A DNA stretch of 64,000 nucleotides from Deltaproteobacteria bacterium (GTDB lineage: Bacteria > UBA10199 > DSSB01), in contig JACKPJ010000002.1 in the NCBI GenBank assembly GCA_024233625.1, positions 1 to 64,000 of the forward strand. The letters are read 5' to 3'. This document shows, in pieces, positions 52,701 through 61,406 of the stretch (the stretch's first letter is position 1; the number at the start of each line of letters is the position of its first letter). Both the position numbers and the translations under genes were made by a program. A model generated the notes under the pieces. The model saw only the letters and a program-made list of their open reading frames with translations. It made no database searches and was not told the DNA's origin.

Positions 52701-54415
52701 AAATAAAAATCGGCTGCAGCGACAAAAGCTTCTCCTTCTTTAGTGACACTGCGATCAGAAGCATCTTTTGCTGTGACGCGTAAACTGAGGCGGCGATTGT
52801 GCTTGGCTTGGGGTATTTCGAGACTAAGGGTTGCGCGTCCATTTTGATCCGTCTTTAAAGTGCCTTCCTGAATAAATTGACCGTAACCACCGCCGTATTC
52901 ACTATAATAAGGGTAAGCAGCGTCCCATTCATTTTCTACTGTTGTACTGTAGTCATATGTTTCATAAAGGCTGTATTCTAATTCCGCCTCAACGGGAGCA
53001 CCAAAATAATATTGAGCGTTAATATTAAAATCAACTTTTTCTCCAGAAAAGAAGCGCTTTTTACCCGCTTCTATCTCTAACTTGAATTCTGGTTTGCGAT
53101 ACTCGTCGACTTCAAAATAGTCATTGTGAGTATTATCCTTATAACTAGATTTGATTTCATAATAGCCTAATTCGGCTTCTTCTCCGAGCTCCAGTTGTCC
53201 CCAATAGGATCCATAACGGTTTGTGTGGAGAGTTTCTTGAAAGAGAATATCTCCGCGGTTATTGCTGACCTCAACTTCGATAGGAGCATCCGCTAATAAT
53301 TCATAGGAACCATCATTTTTTTCATGTCTCAAGATTCCTTTAAAATACACTTTTTGGCCAGGGCGGTAGAGAGGCCTTTCGGTATAGCTAAATATTTTTG
53401 GCTTTCCATCAGTGTTTTGTGTAAGATATTCTTCATATTCCGAACCAATGCGCATGAATGCATACGAACCTTGGTAGTTGAGTATTGCAACAGGAAGCCT
53501 TTCTCCACGAGTGGGCAGATTTTCTAACTTTTGTATAGCTAAGCCTTGAGCATTGGTTTCTAATTGATGCATTTGCATGTTGGAGTCAAAAATATAAATT
53601 TTTGCATTTTCGACTTCTTTATTTTGGCTAAAGGTTTGTGCATAGAAATGCCATTGTTGGGGGGCTTGCTTGATGACAAAGCCGATGTCTGTGAAATTGA
53701 AATATTCAAATTCTGAGAAGACTTTCTTGCGGTCGGTTGATGCGGCTGTGATCTTAATTAAATAGATGCCTTTTTCTTTGACAGGGATGGCTAATTTTTT
53801 TTCAAACTCAGGGATGTCTTCTTCTGGGATTTGTTCCTTCCATTCTTTGACGACTTTGAAATAATTATTTTCAAGTTCGTCTTCTGTTATGTCCCCATTT
53901 GTGATTTGTTCTATTTTTCCTCCATTTTTTAAATAATCGATCAAGTTGATTTGATAGAGTTTTAAATAAACTTCCTTGACTTTGGCTCCATCGATGCTCA
54001 GGAAAGTTTTTTCGTCTAAGCTTCGTGTACGATTCCATAATGAGGCATATAGTGCAGGAGAAAGTTCGACCAATTGTGTTTCGGGAAGCTGAAGGACTTC
54101 GCCTTCTTGGGTAGTATAATTTTTTTTATAATAAAATTGATTATAGCCTTTTGCTTTGACTCTAAAACTATGTTCTCCAATGGGAAGTTGGCGAAAATTG
54201 AATTTTCCAAACTCATCAGTAAAAGCCTTTTTTGTATTTTCGCCATAACCTGTACTTACGACAGCATGTGCAATGGGAGTTCCACTTTCGGTCAGAATAA
54301 TTCCTTCTACTTGACAGGTTGGTTTTTCAAGAAAAATAGCTAGCCCGACTATAGAGCCCAGAAGAATTGTGATTAAAAAGCTAGAAATGCTGCGAGATAG
54401 CTTGGATTTTTTCAT
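49703..54415 (-). CDS. Bacterial alpha-2-macroglobulin-like protein
   Basis: At about 1,570 residues this is the longest gene of the window. Bacterial alpha-2-macroglobulins are periplasmic protease traps. An N-terminal membrane anchor (about 10-30) leads into a carboxypeptidase-regulatory-like domain (about 35-110, with GKFNFRQLPIGEHSFRVKAKGY), then macroglobulin repeats and a bait/complement-like centre. The thioester motif is intact in YGCVEQTTSR near residue 1,090 (C-x-E-Q), followed by the helical thioester domain (NDGGWGWWK) and a receptor-type C-terminal domain. AGGAG precedes the ATG chosen. In many bacteria the partner is the penicillin-binding protein PbpC; here the gene is coupled to VanW instead. 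Confidence 0.94.
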   Translation of the reverse strand: MKKSKLSRSISSFLITILLGSIVGLAIFLEKPTCQVEGIILTESGTPIAHAVVSTGYGENTKKAFTDEFGKFNFRQLPIGEHSFRVKAKGYNQFYYKKNYTTQEGEVLQLPETQLVELSPALYASLWNRTRSLDEKTFLSIDGAKVKEVYLKLYQINLIDYLKNGGKIEQITNGDITEDELENNYFKVVKEWKEQIPEEDIPEFEKKLAIPVKEKGIYLIKITAASTDRKKVFSEFEYFNFTDIGFVIKQAPQQWHFYAQTFSQNKEVENAKIYIFDSNMQMHQLETNAQGLAIQKLENLPTRGERLPVAILNYQGSYAFMRIGSEYEEYLTQNTDGKPKIFSYTERPLYRPGQKVYFKGILRHEKNDGSYELLADAPIEVEVSNNRGDILFQETLHTNRYGSYWGQLELGEEAELGYYEIKSSYKDNTHNDYFEVDEYRKPEFKLEIEAGKKRFFSGEKVDFNINAQYYFGAPVEAELEYSLYETYDYSTTVENEWDAAYPYYSEYGGGYGQFIQEGTLKTDQNGRATLSLEIPQAKHNRRLSLRVTAKDASDRSVTKEGEAFVAAADFYFRTRQETYLANPQKPFPLFVRTSNYQGQGVSRPFQIKVQRETWDSRKSDYDYKTEKTFEGKTDPKGMTKIMLSFEKAGYYRLLIEGKDPQGRLTEYSDYAWVSGSIDDDDGFGLQKDLVVISDKKKYSPGEKAKLFIVSPIKDAKIWLTVEGLDIYESRIENIPGFSKEIEVELKRAWLPNVEIQAALIGKKAFYQSVTPIDISAKEKFLNVELKSRAKEYKPGETIEYQIQTKDQNNQPVSAELSLGVVDEKIYALKTDTTNIKEGFWGPRENRVSTDFSFSGYYSGGIAKEDQANLRRNFKDTAYWIPSLITDEKGQASLSFKLPDNLTTWRATAIAQTPDTHVGQTIYQTIATKDLLVRLALPRFFTERDQVTLKALVQNYSDRTQDVKTSLDLKGKGLQFKQADEGKDRRFQIKANQTASFDFTVQATEPGTAVIQFLAKADKDSDGVEWKVPVLPYGIEEHRYHQGEIDPADVRASLELAVPPQTKLSSSQVHLSLDTSLAGQLLGSVNYLVEYPYGCVEQTTSRILPALIVADLYQTLDINDPMLKRKIPQVVKMGLKRLAAMQHNDGGWGWWKHDDTHLYMTSYALFGLLRAQSLGVQVDQEMLKRAKEALEDLLEKNQSMAQITSSNSAWEQEKYYFAYYVASLAKLKKLPSISTQRLPQNILSRAYLILALAEQGRDVEALDLSMQLSRETICNGEKCYFSEKTDSQHNYGNYNRAEVTAWALQAILKADPQNRSLAESLSKWLLAQRRGGRWRHTRETAAAIYALSAYAKSESGLQSGIRASLQLGEKKLLDINESMSHWEDQINELPLKQGQNKFLIENLGENKLYYQSDISFYVQENQLAPSSSGIEVKREYFMIEEVRQKGSDQVSYKLQEVKNKIPKGAKIGVRISINSPENYDYLIIEDPLPAGFEVIKDSENFDEKALSYTEKEVHDEKVVFFATYLREGQHVLNYIMQPELIGKLNALPTQAYEMYRPEKRGSSASQVLEVE

Positions 54416-54540
54416 GGGCCCTCTCCTATCATAAGAACTCAAAAAAACAGAGAAAGGATATTTATAACTTATTTTTTTTTAAGGAGAAAGTGAAAAACAG
54501 AAAAAAAATTGTCTGTTCAATTTTTGGAGGAATGTATAGA

Positions 54541-55089
54541 TTAATGAATGCCTGTTCCTTGAGCGAGTGACATCGGATTAATTCCTATGTCATGCAATGT
54601 TGCATCCCATAAATCTTCGTGATTTTGATAGAAGATATATTTTGCATCGAGTTGAATTGCAATCCAGGAACCCTCCGCCATTTCTTTTTCTAATTGAGTT
54701 CCATCCCAACCTGCATAACCTAGAAGAAAGCGCAGTTGGTGCTCCCCCTCAGTAAGTAAGGTGTTCAAGCTTTCGTTGGAACCACTGACAAAAACTCCAG
54801 GAATAATTTCCTGTTTTTCAATGATGCTTTTATGGTTGTGTAAGATGAAACCTCGATAGGGTTCGACAGGACCTCCTCGAAAAACAGCTTGAGTATAAAA
54901 GTTGGGATGACAAACTAGGCTTTGATTATGGGCAAATTCTCTCAAACTAAAATGGGTGCTTTGGTTAAGTACTAAACCAAATGCTCCATCCTGAGTATGT
55001 TGCAAGACTAAAATAACACTGCGTCTAAAATAAGGATCGACGAGTTGAGGAACAGCAACAAGCAGTAATGGGTTAAATGGATTTTCCAT
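54541..55089 (-). CDS. YqgE/AlgH family protein
   Basis: YqgE/AlgH is a conserved bacterial family of about 185 residues with unclear function (named from alginate regulation in Pseudomonas). The 182-residue protein has the family core: LLVAVPQLVDPYFRRSVILV, GAFGLVLNQS, VFRGGPVEPYRGFILH and the end FLLGYAGWDGTQLEKEMAEGSW. No signal peptide. It stands alone between the alpha-2-macroglobulin gene and a bidirectional terminator. Confidence 0.95.
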   Translation of the reverse strand: MENPFNPLLLVAVPQLVDPYFRRSVILVLQHTQDGAFGLVLNQSTHFSLREFAHNQSLVCHPNFYTQAVFRGGPVEPYRGFILHNHKSIIEKQEIIPGVFVSGSNESLNTLLTEGEHQLRFLLGYAGWDGTQLEKEMAEGSWIAIQLDAKYIFYQNHEDLWDATLHDIGINPMSLAQGTGIH

Positions 55090-55174
55090 AGTTTTTTATA
55101 ATTACTTCTAGTTTTTCTTTTAATACAATTTTTTATTATTTTAACAGTAAAACTTAAAAGTATAAAGTTTAGAT

Positions 55175-55208
55175 AAAAAAAAGGCTTCCAAAAAATGGAA
55201 GCCTTTTT
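55175..55208. terminator. Bidirectional rho-independent terminator
   Basis: AAGGCTTCCA pairs with TGGAAGCCTT, with an A8 tract before and T5 after the stem. On the minus strand it ends the 1,108-aa lipoprotein gene with a run of eight T residues. Confidence 0.9.
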
Positions 55209-55236
55209 GCATTATCACTAAAATATTAAATAAGTT

Positions 55237-58200
55237 TTACTGGTTTGTCCAAGGCGAAGTTCCATCTGCAACATGGAGAGCTTTGAATCCATCACCATCA
55301 ACATCGACAAACATCGGGTTTGTAAAGGCGTATGTAGGACTACCACCAATATTTGTTCGATTAATTGCAAATTGGACTAAGAAGTTTTCTGGAGCGACGT
55401 CTTTGTTTGCTATTTTGGTTCCCATAGGGAAAGTTGAATAGACTTGATTGTCTCCATGAACGACGACGACAATCCAGGTGTCTTCTGTAAAGTTGAAGCT
55501 TCGAGAAATGCTGGCTTTACGGACTCCATTTTCAATGATTTGCTCAAGTTTTTCGTTACCTTCGCCGTCTTTGTCTAATCTAGCAATAGGTTCCATCAAG
55601 TATTTGGTATGATGGTCTTTGGTGATATAGTGAAAACTTTCAGGATCGAGGTCAGTCGGACCACTCATATCATCTTTAGCTGGGATGGGTACTGTGTTAG
55701 CAAAGATGAGTACATGATTCCAGTCAAAGAACTCATTACTCATGACTTCTAAATCGAGTGTGACATTCCCAGTTCCCGAAATGGTTCCGCCGACACTAAC
55801 ACCATCAGGGTTGTTATTGGATTTTAGAGTGGGTTTGACAAAAACGCCATTTGTCACAATGACTTGCCCTTTATTGACACTTGCTGCCATTTCAAAAGGA
55901 TCTAGTTCTGGATAACTACCCATTCCATCTGCTGGGTCAATCGATGAAGCAACATAGTTTCGTGGTTCTCCGACGGTTTCGATAATTTCGTAATGGCCGT
56001 CACTATTTGAGGTTGCGGAACTTTTTATGCCAAGGTTGAGCATATTGAAATAAGTCGGCAAGGCTGTATCTAATAAATGATCTAAAGTGTCTTTAAAAGT
56101 ACCGATGGTTAAGCCGACTGAAGTGAATTGAGTAGGAATCATTTCGCTCGTTCCAAGAGGGAATGGAGGAGCATACTTTCCTGCAGAATTAGTATTAGGT
56201 TTGAGTCGGAATAAAATTGGGTCCGAATAACTGGACAGAGGTTCCACTTCGTCTTTCCAATAATCTGTTGTGACATAGCGTGAAATTGCGAAGTTTCCTA
56301 AGACTTTATCGGTAATATGTGCGACTGATAACACCTGTTCTCCAGGGTTCGTCGAATCAACGCCTGCAAAGATTTGATCCATTGTTTGGGTGTAACTGTG
56401 TTGGGGACCTAAGATATCGTCTTCAGGAACATAAGTGTAGTCATAAGCCCCATTGCCTCTTTCTCCGGGTTTGGGAGTGAGTGGCCAAACAATAGTATGG
56501 CCATAACTAAAAGGAGTAATTTCGTCTCCAGGGAAGGTTTTAAGATAATTTGAGTAACCCAACTTTTCGATATCAGGACCATAATCTGAGACATATTCAT
56601 GATCGGTAATTCCTGCTGCATCAAGACCCTCTGCCATAATTGCGCGAATCCGATTTTGGCGAGGAAAAGGGCTGTCAGGACTGTCAATTCCGTGTACATG
56701 CAAATCTGCACTGACAAAACCAGGAGTTTCTAGGACACGATCGAGGACTCCGTGGGTATCGACTTGTCCTCCCGCTTGCACAAAAATGGTCTCATAATCG
56801 ACGGAATATTCAGTTCCTCGTGTATAAACGATGGTATAATTGCCTGGTTCGAGTCGAAATTGATTATTGGCCATCACACGAGGATTGCCTTTAGGATAAA
56901 GTTCTCCATTGGGATCAATGTAAAGCACATCCAAGACGCCATAAGGTCTTTCTTTATAAAGAATATCTCCATAGCGTCCAGCAGTACCGACATTAGCTAT
57001 GGGGCTTGGATCAAAGCCAAGAATGGTTATTCGAGCAGGGCCAGGTTGACCACCGGCTTCAACGCTCGGAGTAACCGTGCCATAAACTCCTAGTTTGCAC
57101 TCAATGCCAGTCCAGGTAAAGTTCTCATAATCGACAAAGCCTTCTTCTTCGCATTTTCCAGCGAGTGAAGTTCCTTGACGTAGATAGCCTTCTTTGTATA
57201 CCTCAACGACATATTGCCCATCTTTTGAGCCAAGCAGTTTTCCTTGAGTATCTGTCGAAGTGGGTAAGTCTGCGCTGAAATTTCCATTACTATCTGTCAT
57301 GGCAATTGTGACAGGAAATTGTAATTGTGGATTTTCTGTATTTTTAGTAAAAAAAAGAACTTTGGCATTGGCGATTTTTTGACCACCTTGATCAGTCACG
57401 GTTCCGCTTGCATGAAATGTTCCAATACCCAGTGCTTTGTAGCCAGCATCAGTAACACTTGCGGCATCGCCATTACCTACTGCTAGATAACGTGTTACAG
57501 TGTTAATGCCAGGTTGTAGTTTATAATTAAGATTGGCGTCTTTTCCTGAGAGAGGGAAAACATCTAATAGACCTTCTTCACAAAGTACCATAATTGTGAC
57601 TCCAGAAACAGACATTCCAGCAGCTCCTGGATATTCTGGATCTTCTCCTTCTTCGGCAAGATTAGGACATAGAAAAGGGTTGGAAAAATATCCATAACTG
57701 ACTTTTGCGTCATCTTCTAGCTTTTGATAGACCAGTGCATAAGGTTTATCTACGAGTGCAGAATTGACAAAGCCTTGTTGAGGAACAAACATTTCGAAAG
57801 GCCCTGAACCATTGACCCAATCTCCGACAGGGAAGGGAACCTTGTCTTCGCTGCGATTTTCAATCTTTGTTTCCATGATTAAGTAGGAAGATCCTTCTTT
57901 GAGGGTATAGTCCGTAACAACAACGGGATTGACTGCGCGTAAGTCTTCGTAGAAATTAAAGGGGTCGAGTGCATCATCAAAACGTTCATCATAGTTAAGG
58001 ATAATGTCCTCGCCCTCAGAAATGCGAGCGAACATAGTAATAACTTTTGTCATGATATAATCATAAACATCAAGGGAGCAGACAGTACGAACGGTGACAG
58101 CTCCATTTTCAAATTTATCATTGACAATTTCGATGCGAGGGCAATTGGTTGTCCAAGCAATGTTGAGTAGAGGGTAGATAAAACCAAAATTATCTTGGCC

Positions 58201-58563
58201 AGGTTCGGATTTTGGGCGAAAGAGATCGGCATCCACAACATGGCCTCCATAAGAACCTATTCCTGCCATGCGTCCGGGTTGTTTTATGACGAAACGAACC
58301 TTATCATTTTGAATCAGGATATCCCCTTGAATACCTCGTGCGAGCGGGCCTCCGATTAAAAACTCTTCTTGATTGATGATGCCAGCGCCTCTAAACTCAT
58401 CAGGGGTTCCTGAAACATTAGGCCCAAAAACGCCTGGTTCAATCACGGTTTCTCCAGGGCTAAGAACAGGATCTTCAATAGTGCTTCCGCAAGAAGAAAT
58501 GAATAAAATTGCACAAGCAAACAGTGTTTTTAAGAGCTTGTTAATTTTAGAACAAGTTACCAT
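55237..58563 (-). CDS. Lipoprotein with CehA/McbA-like (PHP-type) metallohydrolase domain
   Basis: The 1,108-residue protein starts with a lipoprotein signal (lipobox FISSC, Cys25). The first ~385 residues are a strand-rich beta-sandwich region. A carboxypeptidase-regulatory-like segment follows (about 388-470, ASGTVTDQGGQKIANAKVLFF), then a PHP-type metal site near residue 625: SADLHVHGIDSPDSPFP, GLDAAGITDHEYVSDYG, and later SNSDGHYEI. These match the CehA/McbA family of secreted metal-dependent phosphoesterase/carbaryl-hydrolase-like proteins. The substrate is unknown. It is anchored outside the cytoplasm. Upstream AAGG supports the start. Confidence 0.85.
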   Translation of the reverse strand: MVTCSKINKLLKTLFACAILFISSCGSTIEDPVLSPGETVIEPGVFGPNVSGTPDEFRGAGIINQEEFLIGGPLARGIQGDILIQNDKVRFVIKQPGRMAGIGSYGGHVVDADLFRPKSEPGQDNFGFIYPLLNIAWTTNCPRIEIVNDKFENGAVTVRTVCSLDVYDYIMTKVITMFARISEGEDIILNYDERFDDALDPFNFYEDLRAVNPVVVTDYTLKEGSSYLIMETKIENRSEDKVPFPVGDWVNGSGPFEMFVPQQGFVNSALVDKPYALVYQKLEDDAKVSYGYFSNPFLCPNLAEEGEDPEYPGAAGMSVSGVTIMVLCEEGLLDVFPLSGKDANLNYKLQPGINTVTRYLAVGNGDAASVTDAGYKALGIGTFHASGTVTDQGGQKIANAKVLFFTKNTENPQLQFPVTIAMTDSNGNFSADLPTSTDTQGKLLGSKDGQYVVEVYKEGYLRQGTSLAGKCEEEGFVDYENFTWTGIECKLGVYGTVTPSVEAGGQPGPARITILGFDPSPIANVGTAGRYGDILYKERPYGVLDVLYIDPNGELYPKGNPRVMANNQFRLEPGNYTIVYTRGTEYSVDYETIFVQAGGQVDTHGVLDRVLETPGFVSADLHVHGIDSPDSPFPRQNRIRAIMAEGLDAAGITDHEYVSDYGPDIEKLGYSNYLKTFPGDEITPFSYGHTIVWPLTPKPGERGNGAYDYTYVPEDDILGPQHSYTQTMDQIFAGVDSTNPGEQVLSVAHITDKVLGNFAISRYVTTDYWKDEVEPLSSYSDPILFRLKPNTNSAGKYAPPFPLGTSEMIPTQFTSVGLTIGTFKDTLDHLLDTALPTYFNMLNLGIKSSATSNSDGHYEIIETVGEPRNYVASSIDPADGMGSYPELDPFEMAASVNKGQVIVTNGVFVKPTLKSNNNPDGVSVGGTISGTGNVTLDLEVMSNEFFDWNHVLIFANTVPIPAKDDMSGPTDLDPESFHYITKDHHTKYLMEPIARLDKDGEGNEKLEQIIENGVRKASISRSFNFTEDTWIVVVVHGDNQVYSTFPMGTKIANKDVAPENFLVQFAINRTNIGGSPTYAFTNPMFVDVDGDGFKALHVADGTSPWTNQ

Positions 58564-58712
58564 GAGTTTATCCTTATTTATTCTTAAAATATGAATATTA
58601 TTCTTTTAAACAAAATTAGATTTTTAAAGTTTTTTAATTTTTTAGACACATTGTGTTAAGCTTTAGAGAGCTTCTCCAATATATGTTATCGGTACTTTTG
58701 TAAAATTGTTGC

Positions 58713-59954
58713 TTAATGCACATGTCCTTCGCCCACTCTTTCATATCGTTCTTTGAGGATAGCTTTTGCTTTAGTATCTTGACTTAGTTCCAGAGCTAAT
58801 CTCGCAGTAGCTTTGATACGATGATTTGGGTCCTCTAGTAATTTTATTAAAATCGGTAAAGCTCTTTTGCTCTTTGCTTTACCTAAAGCTACCATTGTAT
58901 ATGTTTTAAGATTTAAGTTTTTTGTTGTAAGTTGTTGAAGTAAAATATCTTCGTAATCTGTATTGAGAAACTCCACCATTTTATCGATTGCTTCTATCTT
59001 TATATTATCTTCTGCTGGGCTTTCCAATAGTTTTGTTAAAAACGAGCTTGCTTCATCTTTTTTGTATTGAATGATGATTTTGAGAGCTTGTAATTTTTCT
59101 TCCCCCTTTGTTTGATTAAAATCTTCAATTAGTTTTGCTAATTTCCAGGAAACACCCAGTTTTTCGAGCTCTCGAATGGCTTGCCACTTTTGAATTCCAG
59201 CAGAGGAATGAGCAATATTTGCTAATTCCTCTTTGCTGGAATTCCTCCCTAAAACTTGAATTAGGTTTGTTTGGGCTGAGGAACTTAACTTTGAGTTCCT
59301 GAGATTTTGCAAAATACTATTAATTTCTGTAGAAGACAAGGCGCCCTGCGTCATTTTTTTTTGTAATAATTTTTGCGCCGCGTCATCCTGGATTTTTTTG
59401 TTTGGGACATTGAGGGACGCGAGGAATAATTTGAGTTCTGGGTTATGAAATTGTTGGATAGTACGATGATTATCTTGATAGAGAGGAAGCAGGGCATTCA
59501 TCCAATAGACAAGTTCGGATAGACTCCAGTCTGTTAATTGAACTAAGCCAGCATCTCCTCCGTAAACGCGATATTGTATCCCATCTTTTTGTGCTTCTTT
59601 ATAAGTTTCAAACTTTGGAAGTTCTGTGTAGAAAATAAGTACCGAATCTTGGACTTTGAGTTTTGTTTTTTGGCCGGGAAATATTTGTTCTTGCAGAACT
59701 TGAATGTTTTCTTGTTGGGAATTTTTGATGGGGTAAATATTTTTTAATTGATATATGAAGTAGCGCTCGTTTTTATCTGCTTGTTTGATAAACTCTACGC
59801 TGGCTACTAAGATATTTGGAGATGAGTTGAGTAGATCAAAAATATTTTTTGGGTCTTCTGAGCTTAAAAATGCGTGACTTTGAAAATTAATCAAATAAGC
59901 AAGAAAAAAAGATAACAAGAAAACTGCTATGCGGCGTTTGGTGAACTTTCTCAT
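58713..59954 (-). CDS. Secreted HEAT-repeat protein, 413 aa
   Basis: A signal peptide (residues 1-28, ending SHA) is followed by a strand-rich N-terminal domain (about 30-150, with FIYQLKNIYPI and VLIFYTELPKF). From about residue 185 to the end come HEAT-like helical repeats, recognisable in LKTYTMVALGKAKSKRALP, ILIKLLEDPNHRIKATARLA and similar units. Such repeats make curved scaffolds for protein-protein contact. No enzyme motif is visible. It stands alone between the CehA-like and Hsp20 genes, and it may act in the periplasm as an assembly or binding factor. Confidence 0.72.
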   Translation of the reverse strand: MRKFTKRRIAVFLLSFFLAYLINFQSHAFLSSEDPKNIFDLLNSSPNILVASVEFIKQADKNERYFIYQLKNIYPIKNSQQENIQVLQEQIFPGQKTKLKVQDSVLIFYTELPKFETYKEAQKDGIQYRVYGGDAGLVQLTDWSLSELVYWMNALLPLYQDNHRTIQQFHNPELKLFLASLNVPNKKIQDDAAQKLLQKKMTQGALSSTEINSILQNLRNSKLSSSAQTNLIQVLGRNSSKEELANIAHSSAGIQKWQAIRELEKLGVSWKLAKLIEDFNQTKGEEKLQALKIIIQYKKDEASSFLTKLLESPAEDNIKIEAIDKMVEFLNTDYEDILLQQLTTKNLNLKTYTMVALGKAKSKRALPILIKLLEDPNHRIKATARLALELSQDTKAKAILKERYERVGEGHVH

Positions 59955-60022
59955 ATGTTAATATGCTTAACATAATTCTTTTTTAACTCCCAAAACTTTT
60001 AATTACTTTCTTTTTAATAGGC

Positions 60023-60052
60023 CCCTAGATTCCGCAGTCGCAGAATCTAGGG
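60023..60052. repeat. Intergenic perfect-arm palindrome (REP-like)
   Basis: CCCTAGATTC (60023-60032) is inverted as GAATCTAGGG (60043-60052) over a ten-base spacer that can extend the stem by two G-C pairs. No T-tract follows on either strand, so it is not a usual terminator, although it lies just after the Hsp20 stop codon. Confidence 0.55.
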
Positions 60053-60065
60053 ACATAAAGATAAG

Positions 60066-60497
60066 TTATTTAACTTCAACATCAATGGTGCGTTCTTTTG
60101 CTTCGGGTTTTTTAGGAATCGCTAATTCAAGTACTCCGTTTTCAAATTGAGCTCGGATGGCTTCGCTATCGACTGTGTTGGGTAGATTGAAGGAGCGTAC
60201 AAAAGAGCCATAAGATCTTTCGATACGATAATAATTTTCCTTCTTTTCTTCTTCCTTAAATTTCTTCTCTCCGCTAATAGTTAGTATGCCTTCGCGGACA
60301 GTGATCTTAACGTCATCTTTTTTCATGCCGGGCAATTCAACGCTAATACTAAGAGTTTCGGGAGACTCAGCAACGTCAATAGAGGGCACAAAAGAAACAC
60401 GACTTTCTTGATCATTTTTATGTCGTTTTAAGCCCCAAAAAAGCCTACCCATTTCGTCAGAAAATTCAAATGGATCATATAATTTTAAATTAGCCAT
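60066..60497 (-). CDS. Small heat-shock protein, Hsp20/alpha-crystallin family
   Basis: An ATP-independent holdase of 143 residues. The alpha-crystallin domain covers about 45-135 with VSVELPGMKKDDVKITVREG, YYRIERSYGSFVRSFNLP and FENGVLELAIPKKPEAKERT; the closing beta-strand is IDVEVK and the usual C-terminal I-x-I is not obvious. The ATG was chosen because AGGAGG lies nine bases upstream; an in-frame TTG lies two codons before and is too close to it. It is encoded just downstream of mscL and may be part of the stress response. No CIRCE element or heat-shock promoter was seen. Confidence 0.95.
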   Translation of the reverse strand: MANLKLYDPFEFSDEMGRLFWGLKRHKNDQESRVSFVPSIDVAESPETLSISVELPGMKKDDVKITVREGILTISGEKKFKEEEKKENYYRIERSYGSFVRSFNLPNTVDSEAIRAQFENGVLELAIPKKPEAKERTIDVEVK

Positions 60498-60595
60498 ATT
60501 CAAAAACCTCCTTTGTTATTTCTTATCACTTCTACAGTAAAAATGATTCGCTTTGATCCAAAGTCAAGGCTTGGGCAGAAAAAATATGTATTTTT

Positions 60596-61042
60596 TTAAG
60601 ATAGCTGAGAAGTACAGAATGCACAACGTTTGGCTTTAATTGAAATTTCTGACTGGCATTCAGGACAGGTTTGAGTTGTTTTTTCTTCTTCAACTTCTTT
60701 TTGTCGACGTAGACGATTAAAGCTTCTGACAAGTATGAAAGTTGAAAAAGCTATAATGAAAAAACTGAGTACTCCATTAATAAATGTTCCATAGTTGAGA
60801 GTGACTGCACCTGCTTTGTTAGCGGCTTCTAAGCTGAGGTAGGGGCCTATTGGGTTTCCATTTTTTAATAAGATATAGAGATTTGAAAAATCGATATTTC
60901 CCAAGGCAAGTCCAATAGGAGGCATGATGATATCAGCAACGAGAGATTTGACAATGGTACCAAATGCAGCGCCCAGAATAATTCCGACTGCCATATCAAG
61001 CATGTTGCCTTTGATGGCAAATTCTTTAAATTCCTTAAACAT
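60596..61042 (-). CDS. mscL: Large-conductance mechanosensitive channel with C-terminal zinc ribbon
   Basis: MscL opens under membrane tension to release solutes during hypo-osmotic shock. The first helix MLDMAVGIILGAAFGTIVKS and the GxxxG pore lining are typical, followed by DIIMPPIGLALGNIDF and a second helix (about 92-106). The 148-residue protein carries a clear C-x2-C ... C-x2-C zinc ribbon (Cys126, 129, 140, 143) at the cytoplasmic tail, absent from the E. coli protein but present in some other lineages. It could tune the channel with metal or redox. GGAAGGGG lies upstream of the ATG. It stands just outside the tRNA-Pro repeat. Confidence 0.94.
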   Translation of the reverse strand: MFKEFKEFAIKGNMLDMAVGIILGAAFGTIVKSLVADIIMPPIGLALGNIDFSNLYILLKNGNPIGPYLSLEAANKAGAVTLNYGTFINGVLSFFIIAFSTFILVRSFNRLRRQKEVEEEKTTQTCPECQSEISIKAKRCAFCTSQLS

Positions 61043-61250
61043 GTTTTCCCCTTCCTTTATTTTTAGAATAAAATTTCCTTATTTGCTTATTTTAAAGAAA
61101 ACTACATTGTTTTTACAATCTCAATTTTTTTTAAAGAGTTTTTGGGAAACTCAAAATTAAATTCTGAAAGGAAGATTTCGATTTTTGGATGGTGGTGTTT
61201 GGAAATTGGACTCACTTGATTCGAGATACTTTTCGACCAAAAAAAATACG

Positions 61251-61406
61251 TAAAATCGGGGTGCCCAGATTCGAACTGGGGACCTTTTGCTCCCAAAGCA
61301 TCTATTTTAGGGAATTCTATTATTCATGTTAGATTACTAATACATTGATTTTGATCAATAAAAACAGGCCTAATTGTGATTTAGGGATATCTACTCAAAA
61401 GTCATT
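61251..61406. repeat. Direct repeat copy A, tRNA-Pro-derived attachment-site-like
   Basis: This 156-base block is repeated near-perfectly at 63845-64000. The first ~45 bases encode (minus strand) the 3' half of a tRNA-Pro gene and carry the only three differences; the following ~105 bases are identical. Weaker similarity extends about 60 bases to the left of both copies. The two copies flank the toxin/immunity-like genes, as expected for attachment sites of an element inserted at a tRNA gene, or for tandem cassette duplication. Confidence 0.9.
61256..61300 (-). pseudogene. 3' half of tRNA-Pro (anticodon loop to acceptor), copy A
   Basis: Read on the minus strand it gives anticodon-loop sequence TTTGGGA (anticodon TGG), variable loop AGGTC, T-arm CCCAG-TTCGAAT-CTGGG and acceptor 3' strand CACCCCG with discriminator A. 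The 5' half is missing, so it is not a functional tRNA. The 3' anticodon stem is GCAAA, changed from the canonical GCAGG of copy B. Confidence 0.88.

Noticed and set aside
61102..61296. A 64-codon minus-strand frame beginning M-G-A-K-G-P
   Set aside because: Its first codons are the translated tRNA-Pro 3' half; it is not a gene.
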